Counted from the first letter of the stretch, positions 1 through 6,913 are shown. The stretch: 8,982 nt of DNA from an uncultured Parvimonas sp. (GCA_902470455.1 CABRGI010000024.1:1-8982), one strand, 5' to 3'. Notes: a model not told the origin generated them from the letters alone. A program made the numbers and translations.

Positions 1-14
1 AATTATCATATATA

Positions 15-43
15 TTGATAAAAATTGAAAAAAATGGTAAAAT
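15..43 (+). promoter_or_regulatory. Promoter of the pepF block
   Basis: TTGATA at 15-20 is followed after 17 nt by TAAAAT at 38-43, with a TG at 35-36 giving an extended -10 (TGGTAAAAT). This fits a housekeeping sigma-A promoter and would start transcription near position 50, leaving a leader of about 30 nt. No operator or leader structure is seen between it and the gene. Confidence 0.6.
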
Positions 44-70
44 TAATTTGTGAAAATTTAGTTTTTATTT

Positions 71-75
71 GGAGG
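71..75 (+). promoter_or_regulatory. Ribosome binding site deciding the pepF start
   Basis: GGAGG lies 5 nt before the ATG at 81 and only 2 nt before the ATG at 78. The 81 start is therefore preferred. A TTG at 69 in the same frame would overlap the binding site and is rejected. Confidence 0.7.
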
Positions 76-80
76 TTATG

Positions 81-1829
81 ATGGAAAAATATAATTGGTC
101 ATTAGAAAAAATCTACAAGAATGTAGATGAAGCAAGAGCAGAGATAAAACTTTGCGATGAATTTGTTGAAAAACTTATAAAAGAAGAAAAATCAGTTAAA
201 AATTTAAAAAATATTATGGAATTATCCGAAAAAGCAAATAGACTTATGGAAAAATTATATACTTATTCATATATGAAAAGAGATGAAGACAGTAGAGTTC
301 CTGAATCTCAAAAATTAGCTTTAGAAGTAAATTCATTAGGCACAAGATTAGGTTCTGCTATGGCATTTTTTGATCCTTTCTTAATGAGTTTATCAGATGA
401 AGAATTGGAAAACTTTTACAAAGAGGGAGATAATGAAAAATATAGAGTACATTTTGAAAATATTTTAAGATTTAAACCTCATACTTTAAGTGCAGAAGAA
501 GAAGAACTTCTTGCAAACACAAGTGAAATGGTTGGAACCGGACAAAACTCATTCTATATGTTAAGCTATGCTGATATGGATTATGGAAAAATCGAAAGCA
601 AAGGTGGAGAAAAATTAACTCCTGCAAATTTCAATAGTTTTCTTTTAGATGAAAATGAAGAAGTAAGAAAAGAAGCATTTGATAAGATGTATGGAACTGT
701 TTCAAATTTCAAAAATACTTACGCTACAACTCTATATAGTGCAATTAAGAATTTAACAATACTTGCAAAGGTTAAGAATTATCCTTCAGCTAGATATATG
801 GAATTATTCCAAGATTGTGTTCCGGAAACAGTTTATGATTCATTAATCGAAAGTATTGAAGACTATTTACCATCACTTCATAAATATTATGGATTAAGAA
901 AGAAAGCATTAAAGAAAGATAAACAATATTTATGGGATCTTTATCTTAATTTAGAAAAAGAATTTGATCAAAAATATCCTTATGAAAAAGCAAGAGAGTT
1001 AATCACTGAAGGTCTTAAACCACTAGGAGAAGACTATATTGAAGTTTTAAATAGAGGATTTGAAGATCGTTGGGTTGATGTTTATCCAAGAGAAGGAAAA
1101 GCTGGTGGAGCATATTCTTGGGGAAGTTTTGATACAGATCCATATATTCTAATGAACTATACTGACGATTTAGACAGTATGTTTACATTAGCTCATGAGT
1201 TTGGACATTCAATGCATAGTTATTATTCAAAATCAGACAATGACTATCTATATGCACAATATAAGATTTTCGTTGCTGAAGTTGCATCAACTTTTAACGA
1301 ATTAACTCTTTTAGACTATATGTTAAAGAATGTTAAAGATAAACATGAAAAGATTTTTATTTTAAATCATTATATTAATATGTTTATTGGAACAGTATTT
1401 AGACAAACGATGTTTGGTGAATTTGAAAAGAATACACATTTAGAAGTTGAACAAGGAAACGCATTAACTGCTGATGATTTTACAAGAATCATGGGTGAAT
1501 TAAATGATAAATACTATGGAGAACATGTTGAAAAGAGTGAAATTGCTAGTTACTTATGGGCAAGAATTCCTCATTTCTATAATAATTTCTATGTATATAA
1601 ATATGCAACAAGCTTCTGCGCAGCAAGTTACTTATCAAGCAGAGTTATTGCAGGAGATAAAGAAGCATTAAAGAGTTATAGAAACTTCTTAAAGGACGGA
1701 TGTAGACATCAACCGATAGAACAATTAAGAACAGCAGGAATTGATATGGAAGATAAGAATTCAATTAATAAGGCTCTTGAAGTGTTTAAAGGTTTAGTTG
1801 ATGAATTAGAAAAAGAATTAGAAGCGTAG
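81..1829 (+). CDS. pepF: Oligoendopeptidase F (M3 family zinc metallopeptidase)
   Basis: Cytoplasmic zinc endopeptidase of family M3B that cleaves short peptides, typically in peptide turnover. From the ATG at 81 it has 582 residues, close to the usual ~600 for PepF. Residues about 110-180 match the N-terminal Oligo_F region, and the M3 catalytic domain covers about 195-570. The zinc motif HEFGH is seen at 372-376 (ligands His372 and His376, catalytic Glu373), and Glu400 in AEVASTFNE is the expected third ligand. The IPHFYNNFYVYKYATS segment from about 496 corresponds to the late M3 region that helps bind substrate. There is no signal peptide or membrane segment, so it should act in the cytoplasm. 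It is probably cotranscribed with the TcaA-like gene 24 nt downstream, but the sequence shows no functional link. The family call is firm; the physiological substrate cannot be read from sequence. Confidence 0.95.
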   Translation: MEKYNWSLEKIYKNVDEARAEIKLCDEFVEKLIKEEKSVKNLKNIMELSEKANRLMEKLYTYSYMKRDEDSRVPESQKLALEVNSLGTRLGSAMAFFDPFLMSLSDEELENFYKEGDNEKYRVHFENILRFKPHTLSAEEEELLANTSEMVGTGQNSFYMLSYADMDYGKIESKGGEKLTPANFNSFLLDENEEVRKEAFDKMYGTVSNFKNTYATTLYSAIKNLTILAKVKNYPSARYMELFQDCVPETVYDSLIESIEDYLPSLHKYYGLRKKALKKDKQYLWDLYLNLEKEFDQKYPYEKARELITEGLKPLGEDYIEVLNRGFEDRWVDVYPREGKAGGAYSWGSFDTDPYILMNYTDDLDSMFTLAHEFGHSMHSYYSKSDNDYLYAQYKIFVAEVASTFNELTLLDYMLKNVKDKHEKIFILNHYINMFIGTVFRQTMFGEFEKNTHLEVEQGNALTADDFTRIMGELNDKYYGEHVEKSEIASYLWARIPHFYNNFYVYKYATSFCAASYLSSRVIAGDKEALKSYRNFLKDGCRHQPIEQLRTAGIDMEDKNSINKALEVFKGLVDELEKELEA

Positions 1830-1853
1830 AAAGATTTAAGGAGGGTTTTTTTC

Positions 1854-3872
1854 GTGTCTAAAGAAAAGAAAAATAAGAATAAAATTGAAAAAAATTCTTC
1901 AAATTTTTCAGAGGGAGGATTTGATAAATCTATCTTGTCAGTCTATTCTCAATGGAGAGAAGATTATTCCGAAAAAGAAATTTCTGAAGAAGTTTTTCTG
2001 GAATCCACTGAAGAAAAAGAAACCGATAGAGCTCAAGAAGTAGATAAAGTTGATGATTTAGACTTCAAATCAAATCTTATAAATTCAGAAGTTGAAGACC
2101 ATACATTTTCAACTGATGAAGAAAAACCAAAAGAAGACTTAATTGTTGAAAAAGAAAGAGATAATAAAGAAGAAAATAACGAAGAAGATGAAATTTTAAC
2201 AGAAACGCAAAGACTTCAACTTATTTATGGCAATGTTGTTCCCCTACACGAAAGACGTCGTAGGGGTAGCAAAGCCTCTAAATCTAAAAATAAGGAAAAA
2301 AACAAAGAAAAAAAATCGAAAGTTATAGAAACTGTAAAGAACGAAGAAAAAAAACCTGTTGAAGAAAAAGTTGAAGAGATTTCGCCAGAAAATCTTGAAA
2401 ATATAAAAGCTGAAAAACAAGAGAAAGACAAAAAACATAATAAGATAAAGAAAGAAACAAAAACTGTAGAAAAATCTAAAGAAAGTAAAAAAACAAAGGA
2501 AGAAAAGGATAAAAAAGAAGAAAAAAAATATGAAATGCCTAAAATTCCGAAGATTTTGAAACTTGTTTTTGCATTTACTATAATTTTGGCACTTTCTGTC
2601 GTAGGTTTTTTTGGTCTTAAGGCTTATCATTCTATAGATGTAAAACTTCCGACTATTTTATCAGGTGTGGAATCAAAAAAAATTGGTTTTTATACTTCAA
2701 ATATATTTTTTAATGGTAAAAGCATAGATAAAGATCAGGCAGAATATCTTATATCAACTTTTGAAGAAGATAAAACTAAATTTAAGATTATTGAAAAATG
2801 GCTTAAAGAAGATGCTGAAAATTTGAAAAAAGATTCAAACTATAAGAGTGATAGACCTATTAGACTTCAAAAAAGCGGAAAGGTATTAGGACTTTTTGAT
2901 GATTATAAAATTCATTTAGATCCGATAAAATTGAAAGTCGAAAAAAATGATGAGGTACAAACTACAATTTTCTTAAATGGTAAGGAAGAAGAAATCTCTG
3001 ATAAAGAATATGAGCTATTTCCAGGAAAATATACAATTTTCTATTATGATAATAATATAAAATTAAAAGAGGAAGTTACTCTTTTCTATGATGAAAACTC
3101 AAATGTAAAAACTATCTCTTATGGGGCAGGAACTGAATACCAACTAGCAAATGAAGTTGAAAAACTTGATACAAATTCAAACGAAAGTTCTTTTAAAATT
3201 GTAACAAGAGATGAAAATAGTATTTTATTTGTAAATGATAAGAATACTGAATTAACTGTGAAAGAATTTAATAAATTGCCCGGAACTAATATTAAAAATG
3301 GAGATATTTTAAAGGTTGTAACAAAAATGCCTTGGGGATATACTATTTCTGATGGAGTTACTTACCAAGGAGAAAAAAAGATAAATGTTAGCACATCTCT
3401 TACTGATAAAAGATTATTGGAAGTTGCTATTGCAAGAACAATAGAATTGTTAAGAGAAGATGTTCAGTCAAGAGGAAAAAAAGATATAAGTTTATTGAAA
3501 GTAATGATAAATCCATCCTTAGAAATAGAAGCGAAAAGAGTTGAATCATTAATTAATAATGGTAGAGAATATGTTGGAGGCTATCCTTCAATGGAATTTG
3601 ACCTTAATTCATTTGAAATAAGGGAATATAAGGATACCTATGAAATGTATATAGGTGGACATTTATTAGTTCAGGAGACAACATATCCTCAAAATAGTAA
3701 ACCACCACAATTATCATCAATAACACCTGTAGAGTCAATTGTTGGATTCCATTTTACCTATGATAAGGAAAAGAAAAATTGGTACAGTAATATTTGGGGT
3801 TTTACAACAAGAACAATTACAAGAACTAATATTAGAAGTGTGGATATATCAAAAGATATGATTGCAAGATAG
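1854..3872 (+). CDS. TcaA/YvbJ-like single-pass membrane protein with long charged N-terminal tail
   Basis: A 672-residue protein starting at GTG, with AAGGAGG at 1838-1844 placed 9 nt upstream. Residues 1-230 are highly charged (Lys/Glu), with no cysteine, and look disordered or coiled. One hydrophobic helix lies at about 236-254 (starting LKLVFAFTIILAL) and the rest should be extracellular. Residues about 262-340 contain NGKSIDKDQAEYLISTF, like the second domain of TcaA. KVLGLFDDYKIHLDPIKLKV at about 343-362 begins a beta-rich repeat with FLNGKE and FPGKYTI. A related unit at 447-512 has ILFVND and KMPWGYTISDGV. Residues about 518-650 resemble the NTF2-like C-terminal domain of TcaA-type proteins. 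Known TcaA affects cell-envelope glycopeptide response in Staphylococcus; an envelope role here is inference. The usual N-terminal zinc ribbon is missing. The membrane topology is confident; the family assignment rests on pattern memory and is moderate. Confidence 0.7.
   Translation: MSKEKKNKNKIEKNSSNFSEGGFDKSILSVYSQWREDYSEKEISEEVFLESTEEKETDRAQEVDKVDDLDFKSNLINSEVEDHTFSTDEEKPKEDLIVEKERDNKEENNEEDEILTETQRLQLIYGNVVPLHERRRRGSKASKSKNKEKNKEKKSKVIETVKNEEKKPVEEKVEEISPENLENIKAEKQEKDKKHNKIKKETKTVEKSKESKKTKEEKDKKEEKKYEMPKIPKILKLVFAFTIILALSVVGFFGLKAYHSIDVKLPTILSGVESKKIGFYTSNIFFNGKSIDKDQAEYLISTFEEDKTKFKIIEKWLKEDAENLKKDSNYKSDRPIRLQKSGKVLGLFDDYKIHLDPIKLKVEKNDEVQTTIFLNGKEEEISDKEYELFPGKYTIFYYDNNIKLKEEVTLFYDENSNVKTISYGAGTEYQLANEVEKLDTNSNESSFKIVTRDENSILFVNDKNTELTVKEFNKLPGTNIKNGDILKVVTKMPWGYTISDGVTYQGEKKINVSTSLTDKRLLEVAIARTIELLREDVQSRGKKDISLLKVMINPSLEIEAKRVESLINNGREYVGGYPSMEFDLNSFEIREYKDTYEMYIGGHLLVQETTYPQNSKPPQLSSITPVESIVGFHFTYDKEKKNWYSNIWGFTTRTITRTNIRSVDISKDMIAR
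2241..2266 (+). repeat. GC-rich hairpin inside the TcaA-like gene
   Basis: CCCCTAC at 2241-2247 is the exact reverse complement of GTAGGGG at 2260-2266, with a 12-nt loop. It is a local GC-rich island in an A/G-rich coding stretch and uses codons (CGT, CGT, AGG, CCC) that are rare around it. It encodes PLHERRRRG at residues 130-138. It may be only a conserved peptide motif; an RNA role is unproven. Confidence 0.4.
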
Positions 3873-3911
3873 AAAAACTGTTGAATTGATACAATCTCTG
3901 AAAGTTTACAA

Positions 3912-3952
3912 AAAGCTCATCTAAGTTAATTAGATGAGCTTTAAGTTTTTTT
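3912..3952. terminator. Bidirectional rho-independent terminator
   Basis: A perfect 13-bp stem pairs 3912-3924 with 3930-3942 around a 5-nt GTTAA loop. On the + strand it is followed by AAG and seven T; on the - strand by TTTTTG. It sits 39 nt after the TcaA-like stop codon and 15 nt beyond the end of the converging pseudogene, so it can end both transcripts. Confidence 0.88.
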
Positions 3953-3957
3953 GTGTT

Positions 3958-4638
3958 TTATTTTTTAGTGTTCAATTTATATTCGACTTTTGTGTCTTCA
4001 TCAATGATTTTACTGATTGACGAGTAAACAAATTTATTTTTTAAACCATTAGCAGTAATATAAGTTTTTCCATTTTCTTGTTTTAAATTAGCATTTGAAT
4101 AGTGGGTTTCCTTTCCGTTTTCTTTAATAAATAAATTAGCCTGTCCATTTTCTGTTACAGCGAACACAATCTGAACTCCTGAATCAGAAATAAAACTTTT
4201 ATTGGAAATATTTTTTATATCTTCTGTAATTTTTATCTTATTAACTGAATCTAAATTATCAGGGAATTCTCCTTTCTTAGATTCTTTATATTCAACATTG
4301 CTTTTTGTGTCTTTTATTGTTTTATCATTTATTATTTCCAAATCTAAATCCAAATTATCAGCTGTAATAAATTCTTTTCCATCTTTTTTAGATATTTTTG
4401 CGTTTTCATATACCATATAACCAGCGCCAGAGTCCATTTTTTCATACAAAGCTAAGTAATATTTTTTTGAATCAGAAGAATTTTCGCCATCCTTAGTTTC
4501 TTTAATGGTAAATGCCTTTTATTTTGAGATAAAAGATTTATCGCTTAGCTGTTCTATTTTTATTCATTTTGCTGAACAAGAGCAAAGAATTAAAGTAACT
4601 AAAGTAAAGGCAAAACATTTTTTAAAAAAATTTTTCAT
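3958..4638 (-). pseudogene. Lipoprotein gene with duplicated module, broken by two in-frame stops
   Basis: Reading the minus strand from ATG at 4638-4636, a GGAGG (4654-4650) lies 11 nt upstream and the frame runs 226 codons to TAA at 3960-3958. Codons 1-24 are a lipoprotein signal: basic start MKNFFKK, hydrophobic core, and lipobox LCSC with Cys21 as the modified residue. Codon 25 is TGA (4566-4564) and codon 40 is TAA (4521-4519), both in the same frame, so no frameshift is involved. After codon 40 the frame is open for 186 codons. Two related modules are visible: codons about 26-118 and 135-226 share IKI...NKSFIS-type starts, YENAKISKKDGKEFITA versus YSNANLKQENGKTYITA, and VEYK near their ends. 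I do not recognise the module family. Translation from an internal start near codon 68 is possible but no binding site is seen there. Decay looks recent because the rest of the frame is preserved; sequencing error remains possible. Confidence 0.75.
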
Positions 4639-4688
4639 ATTATTGAATACCTCCAATATTATTTTTAGAACTTTCGTACTATAAATTA

Positions 4689-4697
4689 ATTATATCA
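4689..4697 (-). promoter_or_regulatory. Extended -10 promoter of the lipoprotein pseudogene
   Basis: Read on the minus strand, TGATATAAT (4697 down to 4689) is an exact -10 hexamer with a TG extension, about 35 nt upstream of the ribosome binding site. No good -35 hexamer is found at 16-18 nt spacing, which the extended -10 may compensate for. The region is AT-rich, so chance matches are common. Confidence 0.45.
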
Positions 4698-4739
4698 TAG
4701 AAAATAATAAATAAAAGACTTATAATATTTGTAAAAATA

Positions 4740-4748
4740 TGGTATAAT
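4740..4748 (+). promoter_or_regulatory. Extended -10 promoter of the mgtC-like gene
   Basis: TGGTATAAT has an exact TATAAT at 4743-4748 preceded by TG. Any -35 is weak (CTTATA near 4719). Transcription would start near 4755, leaving a leader of about 80 nt before the ATG at 4838. That leader is almost all A/T and contains a 7-1-7 dyad at 4785-4799, which is unremarkable in such composition. Confidence 0.5.
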
Positions 4749-4837
4749 ATATGATTATAGTATATTAGTTTAATAAGAAAAAAGAATAATTTAATTATTA
4801 CCTTATATGATTAAACAAATAAAGTTAGGAGTATTAT

Positions 4838-5503
4838 ATGAATATTAATATGGATATTATTTTTCAAAATTTCGAATTTTTGATAAAAATGGTTCTTGCA
4901 ACTATAATGGGAGCCATAATAGGTTTTGAAAGAAAAAGTAGAAATAAGGAAGCGGGTATCAGAACTCACTCGATAGTTGCACTGGCTTCTGCACTTATGA
5001 TGATTATTTCTAAATATGGTTTTTTTGATATTGATAAGTATGATGCTGCACGTATTGCATCTCAAGTTGTTTCAGGAATCGGTTTTTTAGGCACAGGTCT
5101 TATTTTTATAAAAAATAATTCAGTAAACGGTCTTACAACTGCTGCCGGAATTTGGGCTACTGCCGGCATCGGGCTTGCTATGGGAGCGGGACTTTATGCA
5201 GTTGCAATTTGCGGGACACTTTTAATTGTAATTGTTCAAATTTTAATGTATAAAGATGCATTTTTAAACAAAGACCATTTGACTATAACATTTGAGGTAA
5301 GTTTGGAGGACAGTTTTAATACGATTAGAGAGATTAGAAGTTGTTTAGAAAGGTTTAAACTTGAAATTCAAAATGTTGAGATTTTAAAGAAGAGTAAATC
5401 TGTAATAGTTAGGTTTTATACTTTTGTTCCTGTGGATTTTGAAAGAGAACATTTGGAAGATTTAATTTTTGATGATGAAAGAGTTAAAAAGATTGAAATG
5501 TAG
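4838..5503 (+). CDS. MgtC/SapB family inner-membrane protein
   Basis: A 221-residue integral membrane protein with a start supported by AGGAG at 4827-4831, 6 nt before the ATG. The family hallmark is clear: GAIIGFERKSRNKEAGIRTH at about 25-44, where a Glu-Arg pair follows the first helix and AGIRTH precedes the second. Further hydrophobic segments lie at about 44-58, 74-91, 98-118 and 120-137, including GIGFLGTGLIF and TTAAGIWATAGIGLAMG. Residues about 147-221 form a soluble C-terminal domain of the ACT-like type found in MgtC. Family members are linked to growth at low magnesium, intracellular survival and modulation of F-type ATP synthase in enterobacteria; in a low-GC Gram-positive the role is unknown. 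The gene is divergent from the lipoprotein pseudogene. It has no obvious terminator and its stop codon abuts the tyrS promoter. Family call confident, function not. Confidence 0.92.
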   Translation: MNINMDIIFQNFEFLIKMVLATIMGAIIGFERKSRNKEAGIRTHSIVALASALMMIISKYGFFDIDKYDAARIASQVVSGIGFLGTGLIFIKNNSVNGLTTAAGIWATAGIGLAMGAGLYAVAICGTLLIVIVQILMYKDAFLNKDHLTITFEVSLEDSFNTIREIRSCLERFKLEIQNVEILKKSKSVIVRFYTFVPVDFEREHLEDLIFDDERVKKIEM

Positions 5504-5532
5504 TTGACTTTTTTGGCTGTTTTTTATATAAT
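5504..5532 (+). promoter_or_regulatory. Promoter of the tyrS-udk-ybaK-mobA operon
   Basis: TTGACT at 5504-5509 and TATAAT at 5527-5532 are separated by exactly 17 nt, a near-perfect sigma-A promoter. The -35 begins at the base right after the mgtC-like stop codon. The start of transcription is expected near 5539, giving a leader of about 148 nt before tyrS. Confidence 0.85.
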
Positions 5533-5536
5533 TAAT

Positions 5537-5553
5537 TCAATATTTAATATTGA
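5537..5553. repeat. Perfect 17-bp dyad at the predicted tyrS transcription start
   Basis: TCAATATTTAATATTGA is a perfect palindrome around one central T, starting 5 nt after the -10 hexamer. As DNA it could be an operator for a dimeric regulator. As RNA it could form a 6-bp hairpin with a 5-nt loop at the 5' end of the leader. Its A/T composition weakens the case. Confidence 0.35.
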
Positions 5554-5557
5554 GCGT

Positions 5558-5600
5558 TGATTGTGCTTACAACACAGGAGTTCAAAAGTGATTGTGCTTA
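5558..5600 (+). repeat. 12-nt direct repeat with 31-nt period in the tyrS leader
   Basis: TGATTGTGCTTA occurs exactly at 5558-5569 and again at 5589-5600. The sequence after each copy is loosely alike, with AACA then GAG then CAAAAG or CAAAG, which suggests an old tandem duplication in the leader upstream of the antiterminator. Confidence 0.6.
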
Positions 5601-5609
5601 AACATTATG

Positions 5610-5673
5610 AGGCCTATGCAAAGAAAGGTGGTACCACGATAAGTCGTCCTTTCAGAGTTTTAGGTCTTTTTTT
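5610..5673 (+). terminator. Possible leader terminator stem enclosing the T-box
   Basis: AGGCCTA (5610-5616) can pair with TAGGTCT (5661-5667) over 7 bp including one G-U, and the 3' arm runs straight into seven T at 5667-5673. This is the best partner I find for the sequence before the T tract. It is unusual because it would enclose the antiterminator rather than compete with its 3' arm, and no ordinary alternative hairpin using CCTTTC is evident. Confidence 0.35.
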
Positions 5674-5686
5674 ATAGGAGGTTTTT

Positions 5687-6913
5687 ATGGAATACAAGAA
5701 TATTTTTGAAGAGCTTGTAGATAGAGGATATTTTGAACAAGCAACTTATGAAGATGAATTAAAAGAGTTATTATCCAAAGAGAGAGTAAAGTTTTACATA
5801 GGTTTTGATGCAACTGCAGATAGTTTAACTATAGGACATTTTATTCAAATTATGGTTATGAAGAGAATGCAAAATTATGGACATATTCCCATTGCACTTT
5901 TGGGTGGAGGAACTACAATGATAGGAGATCCTTCAGGAAGAAGTGATATGAGAATGGTAATGACTGAAGAACAAATTAATCATAATGCTCAAAGATTTTT
6001 TGAACAACTTTCAAGATTTATTGATTTTTCAGATGGAAATGCAATTATTGAAAATAATAAAGATTGGCTTTTAGACTTAAATTTTATAAAATTTATGAAA
6101 GAAGTAGGAGTTCATTTTAGTGTAAATAAAATGCTTACTTGTGATGCATACAAAAACAGAATGGAAAAAGGTCTTACATTCTTTGAATTTTCATATATGT
6201 TAATGCAAAGTTATGATTTCTTATACCTATATAGAAAACATGGTTGTAAATTACAATTAGGTGGTTCCGACCAATGGAGTAATATTCTTGGAGGATATGA
6301 TTTAGTAAGAAAGCTTGAACAAGACAAGGTTTATGCTATGACTTTTAAACTTTTGACAACTGCTGACGGTGTTAAAATGGGTAAATCTCAAAAGGGTGCT
6401 GTTTGGTTAGATGAAGAAAAAACTTCTCCTTATGAACTTTTCCAATATATGAGAAATGTTGACGATAGAGATGTTGAAAAGTTCTTGCTAATGCTAACTT
6501 TCTTACCTACTGAAAAGTGTAGAGAATTAGGTAAATATAAAGATGAAAGAATTAACGAAGCAAAAGAAATTTTAGCTTTTGAAGTAACAAAAATTATTCA
6601 CGGTGAAGAAAAGGCACAAAAGGCTTTAGAAACTGCCAGAGCTTTATTTAGTGGAGAACTTTTAGATGAAAATATGCCCTCAACTGAAATTAAAAAATCA
6701 GATTTTGAAAATGAAGAAATAGGGATTTTGGATTTAATCAGAACTTGTGGACTTTCAAAGTCTAATGGAGAAGCTAGAAGACTTATAGAACAAGGAGGTA
6801 TTTCTTTAAATGGAGAAAAAATTACTGATACTAATTTAAAAGTTTCTCTTAATTTAGAAGAAATAGTTATAAAAAAAGGTAAAAAAATCTATCACAGAGT
6901 AATTGCTTTATAG
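5687..6913 (+). CDS. tyrS: Tyrosyl-tRNA synthetase
   Basis: A class I synthetase that joins tyrosine to tRNA-Tyr using ATP in the cytoplasm. The 408-residue product has the usual bacterial length. The start is set by AGGAGG at 5676-5681, 5 nt before the ATG. Visible motifs are YIGFDATADSLTIGH at 37-51 (HIGH signature as TIGH), DPSGRS at 81-86, the tyrosine-binding region YMLMQSYDF at 170-178, GGSDQWSNI at 192-200, and KMGKS at 230-234 as the KMSKS loop. Residues about 345-408 form an S4 RNA-binding domain (DLIRTCGLSKSNGEARRLI, then GGISLNGEKI). The T-box leader in front indicates induction when tRNA-Tyr is uncharged. It heads an operon with udk, whose ribosome binding site overlaps its TAG stop. 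No key residue appears missing. Confidence 0.97.
   Translation: MEYKNIFEELVDRGYFEQATYEDELKELLSKERVKFYIGFDATADSLTIGHFIQIMVMKRMQNYGHIPIALLGGGTTMIGDPSGRSDMRMVMTEEQINHNAQRFFEQLSRFIDFSDGNAIIENNKDWLLDLNFIKFMKEVGVHFSVNKMLTCDAYKNRMEKGLTFFEFSYMLMQSYDFLYLYRKHGCKLQLGGSDQWSNILGGYDLVRKLEQDKVYAMTFKLLTTADGVKMGKSQKGAVWLDEEKTSPYELFQYMRNVDDRDVEKFLLMLTFLPTEKCRELGKYKDERINEAKEILAFEVTKIIHGEEKAQKALETARALFSGELLDENMPSTEIKKSDFENEEIGILDLIRTCGLSKSNGEARRLIEQGGISLNGEKITDTNLKVSLNLEEIVIKKGKKIYHRVIAL

Larger units (their letters stand above)
5539..5686 (+). promoter_or_regulatory. T-box leader of tyrS, apparently reduced in its 5' half
   Basis: The leader carries the T-box core AAGGTGGTACCACG at 5625-5638. The antiterminator can be drawn in full: GAAAGG (5623-5628) pairs with CCTTTC (5648-5653), ACG (5636-5638) pairs with CGT (5645-5647), and the 7-nt bulge TGGTACC (5629-5635) is left open. 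UGGU in the bulge would pair with an acceptor end ACCA, matching the A discriminator base of tRNA-Tyr. Such leaders sense uncharged tRNA and raise expression of the synthetase. Only about 84 nt separate the predicted transcription start from the antiterminator, too little for the usual Stem I with specifier loop plus Stems II/III, and I cannot recognise their conserved motifs. A UAC (Tyr codon) lies in the 7-nt loop of a small hairpin (TGTG 5562-5565 with CACA 5573-5576); whether it acts as specifier is speculation. Confidence 0.8.

Noticed and set aside
2238..2256. Resemblance of TCCCCTACACGA to a sequencing-adapter end
   Set aside because: The match is only about ten bases, lies in frame inside an open gene and is flanked by normal coding sequence, so it is most likely chance.
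2225..2630. Two minus-strand open frames opposite the TcaA-like gene
   Set aside because: They are Phe/Ser-rich mirror images of the Lys/Glu-rich coding strand, without a ribosome binding site or recognisable protein.
4202..4420. Plus-strand open frame across the lipoprotein pseudogene
   Set aside because: It is the reverse of a frame whose minus-strand reading gives repeated modules and a lipoprotein signal; it has no ribosome binding site.
4564..4566. TGA in the lipoprotein frame as a recoded sense codon (Trp, Gly or selenocysteine)
   Set aside because: A TAA follows 15 codons later in the same frame, Trp is encoded by TGG elsewhere, and the other genes read without internal TGA.
4785..4799. 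7-1-7 dyad in the mgtC-like leader
   Set aside because: It is composed entirely of A and T in an A/T-rich leader, so a chance palindrome is likely.
4811..5065. Minus-strand open frame over the start of the mgtC-like gene
   Set aside because: The opposite strand encodes a clear MgtC/SapB protein, and this frame shows no domain or start signal.
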